Under the pieces are notes generated by a model. It worked only from the letters and a program-made list of their open reading frames with translations. It was not told the origin of the DNA and did not search any database. A program made the position numbers and the translations under genes. A stretch of 43,652 nucleotides of DNA, taken from Actinomycetota bacterium. Its GTDB lineage: Bacteria; Actinomycetota; Actinomycetes; Mycobacteriales; Mycobacteriaceae. Positions 15,720 to 24,097 of the stretch are shown piece by piece (the first letter of the stretch is position 1; the number at the start of each line of letters is the position of its first letter). Location of the stretch: the NCBI GenBank assembly GCA_018268465.1, contig JAFDWN010000003.1:1-43652 (forward strand), given 5' to 3'.

Positions 15720-18125
15720 ATGACTGAGAAGCCGCCAAGTCCGCATGGGCTGATCGGTGATCATTGGCCAGAGATTGACGAGCTGGGCATTGCCAAGGTG
15801 GCAACTGCGCTCGCAAAGGCCGGCACTGCCGCAGGGGCAGCCGAACAGAAGTCCTACGAGGACGGAAATGCCTACCAGGCGCTGCTGCCAGAGGGCTTCG
15901 AAGCCCAGGTCGAGGCGGCATTCAAGGTCGGCGGCATGGCCGCCGACCTCTCTGGCTGGTTCGTCAAGTGCGCCACAGAAACTGGCGTGGTCGCCGAAGG
16001 CGTTGCTCTAGCGAAGCTGTTGATCGCCGTGACCACTATGGTCGCTGAGGCTGTGATCGCTTCGAAAGAGGCTGAGATCGCGGTCCTTCAGTCAGTGGGT
16101 CTGCGGCCAGAGATCCGAGCGCAGCGAATTCAGCAACTGCGGTCTGAGATCAAGCAGATCACCGACGAAGCCAAACAGGCCATTCAAGAGCTCTACGACG
16201 GTATCTACACGCCGACGGCCCCTGCATCACCTGGCTTACAGCCACTGATTCACAACGACCAGCCATTCCCGAAGTTCGAGTATGGCCGTATCGAACCGGC
16301 AGGGTCGGGCTCTGAAAAGGGCAGCACCCAGGCGTTGGATAACTCGATTACGCGGGGCACAACGATGCCCGGCCAAGATCCCCAGCAGCAGGCAGAGCAG
16401 GGAGCCAATTCGAGTAAGACCACAGATCAGCCAAAATCTGGCGGATCGTCCGAGCGGGGTACGACTGCTCCGGGGACAGAGCAAGGTGGAGGCACGCCAG
16501 CCGAAGGCGCATCCGCAACCAGGGGTACTACGGCCTCACCATCGGTTCCAGGCAGTTCTCAGCCATCGGTCACATCTCCGGTGAGCGCACCCTCCTCCGG
16601 CGCTAGTTCTGGCGCGTCAAGTCTGTCGTCGGTGGGTAGTTCGATGCCGAAGATGCCGTCTGCGCCGAGCGCTCCTTCAGGTGGAGGCCTTGGTGGCGGT
16701 AGCGGGTTGTCCGGGCTGGGTCCCGGTGGTGGTGCTTCTGCGTCGCCTGCGTCGTTGAACCCGACGCAGCAGTTCTTGAATGGTGCGGCGCAAGGGTTTT
16801 CGCAATCTCCGGTAGCGACGGGTGCGTCGGCGGCGACTGCTGCTGCGCAGCCGTTCAGGCCGCCGGCGGGTTCGACGATGCAGACGTCGCCCGCGCCGCT
16901 GGCGCCGACCGCGCCGGCTGCGGCGACTCCCTCGGTGTCGGCTGCTCCTCAGCAGATGGTTGCCTCGCCGAGCGCGCCGGCCGTGGCGGGTGCGCCGCCC
17001 ATGGCTGCGGGAGCGGGGGGTGTGCCGTTGGCGCCGCCGCCGGCAGCGGGTGTGCCCAACGCTGCGCCGCCGCCTTCGCCGGTTGCTCCTCCGCCGGCGG
17101 CGGCAGCCCCGCCAGGTGGTGGTGGTCCGGTGTCCGGTCCGCCGCCGGGGATCATGAATCTCGGCGGGAAGAACGCGGCGCTCAAAGCTGTGCAGATGGG
17201 GGCGCACACGGTCGGGGAGGGCTTGCGTTCGACGCCTGAGTTCAGTGCGGCGATGGCGTTGGTGGCTGCGCTGAATGATCCGCAACGGCCTCTTGGCAGT
17301 CTGATTATGGGTGGCTGGTCGTGTGCGGTGTTCGGGGCTGGGGCGTCGATGCGGTTCGTCGTCGCCGAGCGGCACGGCTTGTCGTGGATTCCTGCAGGCG
17401 TGTTCCTGCCGGCGGGGCTGACGGTCGCGCATCTGGATGTGCGGGTTCCTGCTGATGTGCGGTACAGCTGGCGGGGGCTTGATCCGTCGTCGCTTGTGTT
17501 GGCCGAATACGCGAAAGCCATTGGCGAGCAACCCCGTATCGTGGTCGCACGTGCCTACCATCCGGGTATGCCGGGTTGGTTCGGCCGCGGCGTCGTGTTG
17601 GCAGCCGATGAAGGCAGCCACGCGATAATCAATAATCCGCTGTATGAGCTGGGTGGTCCGAGCCGCTGTCGGCACCGCCTGCAGGTGGCCGACGCCGAGA
17701 GCTGGCAATTTGTAATGTCGCTGACTGAAAAGGAAGTCGCAGAGGAGGTCCAGAAGGTTGCACGGTGGTTGGTAGGGCGGCACGATCAGATCTTCGAGCA
17801 GTGGCCCGAGGCTGAGGCTGATGCGAAGCTGCGGGCGGCGGCGCTCGCGCAGCTCGGCCGCAAGGACGGCACCGAGGAGATCAAAGCGCTGCTGGCGGCG
17901 AAGATGACCGACGTGGCGACCCGGTTGATCGGGACGCCGAACTACGGGACTCCGCAGTGGAGAGTTCACACAGGGATGGAGATGGCGCTGCGCGGCTGGG
18001 AGGCGCTTCTCCTCGGCTTAGGAAAGCCGTCCCATGCGGTGCTGGCCGACATGCAGTACGCAATGCTGATGGCCACACAACCGATCCTGCCGCTGCCAGC
18101 CGAGGCCGCGGCCGCCGGCGCCTGA
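15720..18125 (+). CDS. Large Pro/Ala-rich ESX-associated (Esp-like) protein
   Basis: An 801-residue protein in three parts. Residues 1-170 are helical with repeated Ala/Glu (KVATALAKAGTAAGAAEQKS; QQLRSEIKQITDEAKQAIQE), like the N-terminal bundle of ESX substrates. Residues ~170-480 are a disordered Ser/Gly/Pro/Ala region containing three RGTT repeats and long Pro-Ala runs. The C-terminal ~320 residues are a conserved-looking globular domain (GGWSCAVFGAGASMRF; WIPAGVFLPAGLTVAH). The arrangement resembles Esp proteins and Rv3899c-type proteins with DUF5631/5632 domains; this is recall, not a search. It may be a secreted effector or scaffold of the cluster. Confidence 0.5.
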   Translation: MTEKPPSPHGLIGDHWPEIDELGIAKVATALAKAGTAAGAAEQKSYEDGNAYQALLPEGFEAQVEAAFKVGGMAADLSGWFVKCATETGVVAEGVALAKLLIAVTTMVAEAVIASKEAEIAVLQSVGLRPEIRAQRIQQLRSEIKQITDEAKQAIQELYDGIYTPTAPASPGLQPLIHNDQPFPKFEYGRIEPAGSGSEKGSTQALDNSITRGTTMPGQDPQQQAEQGANSSKTTDQPKSGGSSERGTTAPGTEQGGGTPAEGASATRGTTASPSVPGSSQPSVTSPVSAPSSGASSGASSLSSVGSSMPKMPSAPSAPSGGGLGGGSGLSGLGPGGGASASPASLNPTQQFLNGAAQGFSQSPVATGASAATAAAQPFRPPAGSTMQTSPAPLAPTAPAAATPSVSAAPQQMVASPSAPAVAGAPPMAAGAGGVPLAPPPAAGVPNAAPPPSPVAPPPAAAAPPGGGGPVSGPPPGIMNLGGKNAALKAVQMGAHTVGEGLRSTPEFSAAMALVAALNDPQRPLGSLIMGGWSCAVFGAGASMRFVVAERHGLSWIPAGVFLPAGLTVAHLDVRVPADVRYSWRGLDPSSLVLAEYAKAIGEQPRIVVARAYHPGMPGWFGRGVVLAADEGSHAIINNPLYELGGPSRCRHRLQVADAESWQFVMSLTEKEVAEEVQKVARWLVGRHDQIFEQWPEAEADAKLRAAALAQLGRKDGTEEIKALLAAKMTDVATRLIGTPNYGTPQWRVHTGMEMALRGWEALLLGLGKPSHAVLADMQYAMLMATQPILPLPAEAAAAGA

Positions 18126-18223
18126 CGCAAACTTCGGCTTACTTCCGACGGGCACCCCGGCGCCGGGGCCGATTGTCAAAGAGGGTGGTGCACGTTTTCT
18201 TGTTGCCTGCTCGCACACTTCGC

Positions 18224-18595
18224 TCAGCCGACGACGGCTCGGAATCTGCCATGCACGGCCTGCGCGGTGACCCCCAACGCGGCGGCGATGGTCGCCCACG
18301 TCGCGCCTCGGCGCCGTGCATCGGCCACCGCTTCCGAGGGATCTTTGACCCGCGCGTCCATTAGTCGCACAACTAGCAGTGCCCAGCGCTGCTCGAATGG
18401 TTCCAGTCGCTCCCACCGGTCATCGCTGGTATCGCGCGCCATCAATAGCTCCACCAGCGCGGCCGGCTTGCCGAGGCCTACGGCAGGGCCGGCCAACAGT
18501 CGCTTCGCCGCAACCAGTCGGGCCGCCTCAAGGCCGGCGTCGACGACCGAACGGCTTGCATTCATCAGCTCATCGCCAACCAAATCGTCGAACAC
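18224..18595 (-). CDS. Small helix-turn-helix protein
   Basis: A 123-residue protein starting at GTG 18595. The C-terminus has a clear helix-turn-helix, ARRRGATWATIAAALGVTAQ followed by AVHGRFRAVVG, a pattern common in actinobacterial small regulators. The N-terminal helical part would make the dimer. It is divergent from the 18692 gene; the 96-base gap contains an inverted repeat that may be its operator. Confidence 0.6.
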   Translation of the reverse strand: MFDDLVGDELMNASRSVVDAGLEAARLVAAKRLLAGPAVGLGKPAALVELLMARDTSDDRWERLEPFEQRWALLVVRLMDARVKDPSEAVADARRRGATWATIAAALGVTAQAVHGRFRAVVG

Positions 18596-18670
18596 CTAGT
18601 CAACATAGTCTGACTGCGGGATCGAAGTACACACCACCATTATCTTGAGATAAAGCTGGTCTTGACTATT

Positions 18671-18691
18671 GAATCAAGCTAGCCTTGATTC
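18671..18691. promoter_or_regulatory. Inverted repeat operator abutting a leaderless start
   Basis: GAATCAAG (18671-18678), CTAGC spacer, CTTGATTC (18684-18691): a perfect 8-bp inverted repeat ending directly at the ATG of the 18692 gene. TAGCCT (18680-18685) inside it is a TANNNT -10 box placed six bases before that ATG. A protein bound here would block the promoter. TTGACT lies at 18662-18667. Confidence 0.6.
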
Positions 18692-18931
18692 ATGCGTGGT
18701 AGGGATCGCCTCGACGAACGCTTCCGTGTTGCCGTCACACGCGCGCAAGCTGCCGTCAAGGATTACGTCGGCCAGCCTGACGACCCACACCGGTTCGCCG
18801 ACGCTTCACGCGGACTCTCCGATGCTCTAATCGCCGGACTTCAGCTAACCGGCGGGCCCCGCCACATCGAACCCGACCTCATCGCGCAATTGCGCGTCAA
18901 GTACGGTCTCGACTCCGGCGCTGTCGATTAG
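18692..18931 (+). CDS. Small hypothetical protein
   Basis: A 79-residue protein, basic at the start (MRGRDRLDERFRVAVTRAQA) and helical, with no domain I recognise. The ATG is immediately preceded by the inverted repeat and -10 box, consistent with a leaderless, tightly repressed gene. Codon composition is typical for the region. Confidence 0.5.
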   Translation: MRGRDRLDERFRVAVTRAQAAVKDYVGQPDDPHRFADASRGLSDALIAGLQLTGGPRHIEPDLIAQLRVKYGLDSGAVD

Positions 18932-19040
18932 ATGGCCACCTGCGCCGTCGTGGCCGGAGCACCTGGACCGGCAAAATGAAGATCATCGACAAGGTGCACT
19001 GAACGGCCTGGCCAACTGAAACACACTCAACCGCAGTGGA

Positions 19041-19841
19041 ATGGGGCGCGTGATGAGGTTCGACATCGAGTCTGCAGGATGGGAGTCGGCGGGCGACGAC
19101 CGCTGCAGTATCGTGAATCGTCTGCATTTCCATGCATACCTCGACGCGCTGGATAGCTGCCTCAAGGCAGCTCGGACGGGACAGCTCACTCCAATGTGGC
19201 GTCACGAAGACGAAATGCTTCGTCCAAATCCTATCGGGGCGCTGTCGACGTCGACACACGATGGCCGCGCGCATACGCGCGCTGTGAAGGTTGCAGAGGT
19301 GGAATGCCTGACGCGTTCAGGCGCAATAGATTTCATCCCCGACGTGTTCAGCCTGTCATTTTGTGCGTGCCTCGACGTCGCTGCAGCACCGCGCCAGGAT
19401 TGGGAGCCAGGTGTAGTCGATGGAGACTGGCGTCGAGCACTGCTGAGCTGGTACCGGGCTGCGTTGCGAGTGCACGAGCATCGTGTTGAGGGCCTGCGGC
19501 ATCCAAGTCATGAGGAAGACCGGGACGAGAAGCGGGCGCAGCTAGCAGTGGATCGTGATCTGCTCGAAGCGTCGTATCGAGCCGGCTTGGCTGCGGGGGA
19601 GGGCGCTGATAACGGGTGGCGCGACTGGTTGGCGGACCGCACGTGTCGTTGGCGTGATCAGGACCGCGCCGAGACCGTGCGAGTGATGCTGTTGGACTTC
19701 GAAACACCTAGTGGGACAAAGCCGATCGAGACCGACTGGGCCGATGTCTTTCGCGGGGTACCCACCGTGTCTCCGCTGGCGTCTCTCCCGGTCCAACTGC
19801 CGACGTACTGGACTCAACCTTCAGGAAGGGCGGAGGCCTGA
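19041..19841 (+). CDS. Hypothetical protein
   Basis: A 266-residue protein; in-frame starts at 19041, 19050 and 19053 cannot be separated by ribosome sites. It is rich in Arg, Asp and Trp (WRDWLADRTCRWRDQDRAET) with no transmembrane segment or signal peptide. No family recognised. It lies between two ESX-like relics, so it may belong to that cluster. Confidence 0.45.
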   Translation: MGRVMRFDIESAGWESAGDDRCSIVNRLHFHAYLDALDSCLKAARTGQLTPMWRHEDEMLRPNPIGALSTSTHDGRAHTRAVKVAEVECLTRSGAIDFIPDVFSLSFCACLDVAAAPRQDWEPGVVDGDWRRALLSWYRAALRVHEHRVEGLRHPSHEEDRDEKRAQLAVDRDLLEASYRAGLAAGEGADNGWRDWLADRTCRWRDQDRAETVRVMLLDFETPSGTKPIETDWADVFRGVPTVSPLASLPVQLPTYWTQPSGRAEA

Positions 19842-19856
19842 AACCCGCTGCAGCGC

Positions 19857-20040
19857 CCTCCCCGGCCAGGCATGCGCCATGATGCCGATCGGCCCGGCCG
19901 TACCCGGCCGGCGCCGGCGCCACCGGATCCGTGGCAGTGTCGGCGGAGTGATCGGCGGGCTCATCGGAGCCCGCGGCCGCGACACCTCGTCGACTGCGCC
20001 TGTTGCCCGACGGTGGCGAAGAATGACGCAACATGTCCGA
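19857..20040 (+). pseudogene. Decayed copy of the 14889-15704 membrane-protein gene
   Basis: One frame reads CAMMPIGPAVPGRRRR ... GSVGGVIGGLIGARGRDTSS. The intact gene reads GAMMQISLAAPEAPSRRGR ... IIGGVIGGLVGAGTRGAAP over the same order. The DNA is also similar (for example GGAGTGATCGG.GGGCTC in both). Only the region around the membrane segment is kept, so this is a fragment left by a duplication. Confidence 0.55.
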
Positions 20041-20051
20041 GACCGTCGGTA

Positions 20052-20633
20052 ATGTTCTCCGACATGGGATATGACCCCGACACGGAGCTGACACTGTTCT
20101 TAGCGGTGGTGGCAATGGCCGTGCTGGTTTGCGCGGCGGTGTATTTGGTGGTCTGGATGGTCCGCGGCAGCTTGGACGAGGCTCGCTACAAGGCACGCAG
20201 GAACCGCGAGCGCGAGGAGCGGACGATTCTAGCGATGGAGGCCGACTGTGAACTGCAGAACGACTTGCTCGATCTCGGTTTCACGCGTCACGACCTGAGA
20301 GAACACCGCACCGTGCATGAGGACTATGACGGCGTCGAACAAGCGGACTATGAGCTGCCGCCCGATCAGTTCGCAGAGCAGGTCAAACGCGCCGCGCAAG
20401 TGCATAGCCGCGTCGTCGAGGCGTTCGGTAGCCGCCGAACCCCCTGCAATCATCGTGAACCCGGCAGAGCTGCACTACCTACGGGACGGCGAAATTCAGG
20501 GGCGGGTTCGCGAAGCCCAGGAGAACGCGGGCAGGACCGTACGGCGGGAACGTCGAAGGAAGACGCGGAAGTCTTGAGATCATCGACGGCCAAGTTGTTG
20601 CTGTTCACCAGGCCCGATTCCCCCGACGGCTAA
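20052..20633 (+). CDS. One-pass membrane protein with cytoplasmic tail, probably frameshifted
   Basis: Start at ATG 20052 or 20064. One transmembrane segment (LFLAVVAMAVLVCAAVYLVV) is followed by a basic, charged helix (ARYKARRNREREERTILAME) and an acidic tail. From about 20430 the frame becomes poor (TPCNHREPGRAALPTGRRN), while the next frame reads PPAIIVNPAELHYLRDGEIQ and ends at 20577 with a basic tail, which looks much more natural. A one-base indel near 20420-20440 is likely. Function unknown. Confidence 0.45.
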   Translation: MFSDMGYDPDTELTLFLAVVAMAVLVCAAVYLVVWMVRGSLDEARYKARRNREREERTILAMEADCELQNDLLDLGFTRHDLREHRTVHEDYDGVEQADYELPPDQFAEQVKRAAQVHSRVVEAFGSRRTPCNHREPGRAALPTGRRNSGAGSRSPGERGQDRTAGTSKEDAEVLRSSTAKLLLFTRPDSPDG

Positions 20634-20771
20634 AGCCGCCGGTCCCCTCGGGCCGCACGAGGCCGCCGCCGGGGGCCTGAGGATCTGGACTGTTCTAATC
20701 CCGCATGTTAGCTACCTCGGCGTTGCGCCTTTGTCCATCGCACTTGTGCCGCTCGTTGGCTGGTTGCGCCG

Positions 20772-21053
20772 CTACCTCGCGGTCGGCATCGCGCCAACGA
20801 ACACCACATAGTCGCCGGCCAAACCTCGACTCCACAGGACGGCGAGATCGTCGACGGATAGGGACCGCACGGGCACCTTCCATATCTTTCTGCCGTTCGA
20901 TCCGGTGATTTCTTCCCGCCGGGCCCGCGCGCTGTCCGGGTGCTGGTCGATAAGTTCGAGCACGTCGCAGATCGCGTCCCAGGTCTGATCATCGGCAGAT
21001 TGCTGCAGCGCGTCGAGCTGCGCGGCGGCATCGGGTGCGTACTCGATGGGCAC
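20772..21053 (-). CDS. RelE/ParE-type toxin
   Basis: A 93-residue protein starting at GTG. The order of elements fits the RelE fold: MPIEYAPDAAAQLDAL, a long helix (TWDAICDVLELIDQHPDSAR), then strands with basic residues (NGRKIWKVPVRSLSVDDLAV, then DYVVFVGAMP). RelE-type toxins usually cleave mRNA in the ribosome, ParE relatives poison gyrase; I cannot tell which. It begins two bases after the antitoxin stop. Confidence 0.7.
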   Translation of the reverse strand: MPIEYAPDAAAQLDALQQSADDQTWDAICDVLELIDQHPDSARARREEITGSNGRKIWKVPVRSLSVDDLAVLWSRGLAGDYVVFVGAMPTAR

Positions 21054-21055
21054 GG

Positions 21056-21292
21056 TTACCGGCGCCGCTTATAGGTGCGTTTCACCGCCGTGGACGGGTC
21101 GTCGACGAACTCCTCGATACGTGCGCGGTCGGCAGTCGGGAGCGCGAGATAGCTCGCCTGTGCCGCCGACATGACGACGGCTGGTTCCAGCACTAGCACT
21201 CCGTCTGGTTCCTCGTGTAGCAAGTAGGTCGAGTCCGGGTGCCCTACTAGTGTGACGCGGCCGCGGCTGTCGGTGCGGATCATCTCGCTCAT
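21056..21292 (-). CDS. AbrB-type antitoxin
   Basis: A 78-residue protein. The N-terminus MSEMIRTDSRGRVTLVGHPD is the swapped-hairpin AbrB/SpoVT pattern (RxTxxGRVTLP-like), which binds operator DNA. The C-terminal half (SAAQASYLALPTADRARIEE) would bind the toxin. It is first in the toxin-antitoxin operon, with a large palindrome ten bases upstream for autorepression. Confidence 0.7.
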   Translation of the reverse strand: MSEMIRTDSRGRVTLVGHPDSTYLLHEEPDGVLVLEPAVVMSAAQASYLALPTADRARIEEFVDDPSTAVKRTYKRRR

Positions 21293-21301
21293 ATCCCCAC
21301 G

Positions 21302-21334
21302 CTACCCTATCTGGGTTGAACCCACAGAGGGTAG
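21302..21334. promoter_or_regulatory. 33-bp near-perfect palindrome, operator of the toxin-antitoxin pair
   Basis: CTACCCT (21302-21308) pairs with AGGGTAG (21328-21334), and the inner TGGGTTGAACCCA (21312-21324) is itself palindromic around base 21318. Only a few central positions break the symmetry. It lies just upstream of the AbrB-type antitoxin start at 21292. Confidence 0.65.
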
Positions 21335-21451
21335 TGCTGGCCCTCTAGGGCACTGCGCCTCTTGAAGATCGCCGTGGCGCTGCTCGATCCCGGCGTGGCG
21401 CCCCTGACCGGCGGCGGTGGTTGTCGGCACTCAGTGCGACCATCAACGGTT

Positions 21452-23341
21452 ATGGGGAAACGGCAGGAAAAGCGTGCACGACGGCATCGGCGCATTGCGA
21501 AGCGGACAAGGCAATCGGGCAGCAGTGCAGCTACGCCTTCGGACAGGCCTGCCGTTCAACCCGCGGCGGTGGAGCTGCCCGACATGAGTGACCTCCCTCC
21601 TGGGGCGCAGCAGGTAGTCGAGGCGATGTGTGGGCTTGCGCGGCACGCGATCACCGCGACGTCAGTGGATCTGGTTCGACTCGATCGGGAGCAACGCCTT
21701 GAGCTGCTCTCGGGTATCGACAGCAAGGCCGTGTTGGTATCGCTGGGTGAGATGCAAGCCGAGCTCGACGCTGCGATGCTCAGCAGCGCGGAGACGTTGC
21801 CGATCGAGGCCAGGCGCATCGTGGATTCGCATTGGTACGAGCCGGTGCGGCAGCAGCTCGCGGCGGGGCATAGGCTGGCGCCGCCGCAGACGATGGTCCG
21901 GCTCATGCGCGAGATCATCGAAGCCGGCGAGGGGCCCCGGCTCGGTATCGAGGATGACGATGCTCTGCTTCAGCTGTTGTTGTCGGTGAACGAAGACCAC
22001 GACACCCCGAGCGGCTTGGCTGCTCGGTTCAACACGATGGACATGCGCCAGATGGATGCTGCGATGCGGGCCATGTCGGAGGACGAGCTCATAGCGTTCG
22101 CCAACGAGATGGCGGTGGAGGAGGCGGCGTCGATGATGTTCAACGCCTCTCGGTTGCCTGAGCAGATGAAGTGCATGACCTACGAGTTCTGGTACCAGCC
22201 GTGGGCGGAGAAGGTTGGGGACCAGCTCGGTGTGACTCCCGCCGACACTTTCCGTGAGGCCACGGGGATCAGCATGGAGGAGTTTCTGCTGGCGGGCGAC
22301 GTGATCACGTCGGTTCTGCGGAACGGGCAAGCACGCTTTGACTTGGGCACACTCCGCGAGCACGGTGTCAGTGACGAGGTGGTGCAGTACATCAAGCGGA
22401 ACATGGTCCGCGACCTCGACGAGTTCCGTGCCATGTCGCAGCGCGACAGGGAGCGCGGAGACGTGCGAGCACAGCGGTACACGTTCACGCGGTTCCCGTT
22501 CCTCGACCTCGGCGACGGCACCGTGCTCGCGCTCCGGGCTCAGTGGGGCATGGACCGGTTCTTCGGGAACGCTCCCGAGTTCGATGTTCAGCAGGGCTTC
22601 GTAGAGCAGAGAAAGCCGGAGCGGGCAAAGCAGTTCCAGGATGCGGTAAAGCACCAGTTCGAGCAGATCGTCGGTCGCATCGTCGCCCGAATCGCTGCGA
22701 ACAGTGCGGTGTTCGGCTCCATCGTTGGTGAAGATGAGATGCAGGCCGAATGGCCTATGAAGCAGGGACAGCAACCAAAGGCGTGCGACTGGATGCTCCC
22801 GACCAACAATAGGTTCACCTGGCTCATCGACGCAACCCACCGCCCACTCAGGCAACCGCTGGCCGAGGGATGGGGTAGCGGCGACGACTTCGCCTCCAAC
22901 CTCGAAGCGTTCCTGACGAGCAAGAAGGCCCGCCAATTCGAGTCCGTGATCGACCATCTCACCGAGAGCGGCTGGGACGGAGCATCGTTCACGGATACGA
23001 CGTTCGCCCCCTTCGTCGTCGTGCCAGATGTGGGACTACCGAGCACGCCGATGTCGATGATGCTCGTCGGGCTCTGTGCTCGCGAGGCGATGGCGGCGTA
23101 CGAGGGCAGGATGCTAGCGCCTGCTGTCGTCTCGATCTCTGATCTCCTGCTGCTGGAGGGCATGGCGGAGACGCCGGGGGTTGAGGTGGCGAACCTGATC
23201 CGGGCCTGGCGGCAGGTGGGAGTGATGCCGCTCCAGCAGTACCTGGAGACGTGCGGTTTCCCTTACCGACCTTGCCCGCGGCACATGGTCACAGTAGCCG
23301 CGGAGTTGGATGCGCAGATACGGCCGGCACAGGCCGCGTGA
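21452..23341 (+). CDS. Large hypothetical protein
   Basis: The ATG at 21452 (MGKRQEKRARRHRRIAKRTR) gives 629 residues with a very basic N-terminus. The body is helical and acidic-aromatic, with no transmembrane segment. A central stretch (YTFTRFPFLDLGDGTVLALR) and FTWLIDATHRPLRQPL look like core strands of an enzyme or nuclease-like fold, but no motif can be assigned. A terminator follows at 23345-23386. It sits between two toxin-antitoxin-like modules, so a defence role is possible but unsupported. Confidence 0.55.
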   Translation: MGKRQEKRARRHRRIAKRTRQSGSSAATPSDRPAVQPAAVELPDMSDLPPGAQQVVEAMCGLARHAITATSVDLVRLDREQRLELLSGIDSKAVLVSLGEMQAELDAAMLSSAETLPIEARRIVDSHWYEPVRQQLAAGHRLAPPQTMVRLMREIIEAGEGPRLGIEDDDALLQLLLSVNEDHDTPSGLAARFNTMDMRQMDAAMRAMSEDELIAFANEMAVEEAASMMFNASRLPEQMKCMTYEFWYQPWAEKVGDQLGVTPADTFREATGISMEEFLLAGDVITSVLRNGQARFDLGTLREHGVSDEVVQYIKRNMVRDLDEFRAMSQRDRERGDVRAQRYTFTRFPFLDLGDGTVLALRAQWGMDRFFGNAPEFDVQQGFVEQRKPERAKQFQDAVKHQFEQIVGRIVARIAANSAVFGSIVGEDEMQAEWPMKQGQQPKACDWMLPTNNRFTWLIDATHRPLRQPLAEGWGSGDDFASNLEAFLTSKKARQFESVIDHLTESGWDGASFTDTTFAPFVVVPDVGLPSTPMSMMLVGLCAREAMAAYEGRMLAPAVVSISDLLLLEGMAETPGVEVANLIRAWRQVGVMPLQQYLETCGFPYRPCPRHMVTVAAELDAQIRPAQAA

Positions 23342-23344
23342 GGA

Positions 23345-23386
23345 ACCAACGCTGGTGGGCACCGGCCCTGGCTTTTTTGCGTTGGT
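23345..23386 (+). terminator. Hairpin terminator with T-run
   Basis: An outer ACCAACGC (23345-23352) pairs with GCGTTGGT (23379-23386), and an inner GGGC (23357-23360) pairs with GCCC (23365-23368). A run of six T lies at 23373-23378. It follows the stop of the 21452 gene by a few bases. Confidence 0.55.
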
Positions 23387-23491
23387 GAGTAGCGCGGGGT
23401 AACTCACCGCCGACCGCGCGGGGACACGTAGCAGCCCCGGTACCTGGCGGGTGCCTGGGCCGCTGCGTGTTCAAGGAAGGTTCTGGCGACC

Positions 23492-23962
23492 GTGGCGTGG
23501 TACAGGTTCGGAGTGCCTCTGCAACTCGTCGATCTCAGACCCGGCCCCGCCGACGATCGCTGGTGGATGCCGCCGTTCGACGAGACCGTGGCCTACGCGC
23601 ACCCCGACTGGTGGAACCCGCATCTCTACGGCATCGGTGACCCCTGGTACGTGCAGGTGCTGGAGGCCGGCGCCGAGGTGGCACGCATCGAGCTCAAGGA
23701 GGACGTCGACATCGAGCACTACGCGAACGTGCCGGCCGTAGGGTCCGAGAGGCTGGAGATCGCGTTCATCGAGGTGGCTCCCGAGGAGTGCGGCCGGGGG
23801 ATCGGAACCCAGGCGGTCCGGGCGCTCCAACAGCGGCATCGCGATCGCCGGCTGTTGGCGTATAGCGAGGAGGCAGACGGGTTCTGGGCCTCGCTCGGGT
23901 GGGAGCCGTTCCATCATCCGGACGGTGACTGGCGCACCCTGTTCATCCAGCCGGCCCGGTGA
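23492..23962 (+). CDS. GNAT-like acetyltransferase, paralogue 1
   Basis: A 156-residue protein from GTG 23492, with AAGGAAGG upstream. The core ERLEIAFIEVAPEECGRGIG then TQAVRALQQ is GNAT motif A (RGIGT binds the CoA pyrophosphate), and YSEEADGFWASLGWEPF is the motif B end. The N-terminal 60 residues are unusually Trp-rich (DDRWWMPPFDETVAYAHPDW). It is a paralogue of the 26471 gene; the pair brackets the DprA/phosphoribosyltransferase module. Substrate unknown. Confidence 0.7.
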   Translation: MAWYRFGVPLQLVDLRPGPADDRWWMPPFDETVAYAHPDWWNPHLYGIGDPWYVQVLEAGAEVARIELKEDVDIEHYANVPAVGSERLEIAFIEVAPEECGRGIGTQAVRALQQRHRDRRLLAYSEEADGFWASLGWEPFHHPDGDWRTLFIQPAR

Positions 23963-24097
23963 GTCTCCGATCTAGAGATTTCTGCACTGCCACGCATGTC
24001 GGTCCCCGGCTCTAGGCTGCGGGTTATCCGCGGAGTGTCATCCGCGCGGCGGACTAGCCTTCGCAATACACGCTGAGATGGAGACGGAGGTGCAGGA

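Noticed and set aside
20590-20700. GC-rich hairpins (CGGC-TAAA-GCCG; CCTCG ... CGAGG) as terminators
   Set aside because: Stems are short and no T-run follows; in such GC-rich DNA they are likely by chance.
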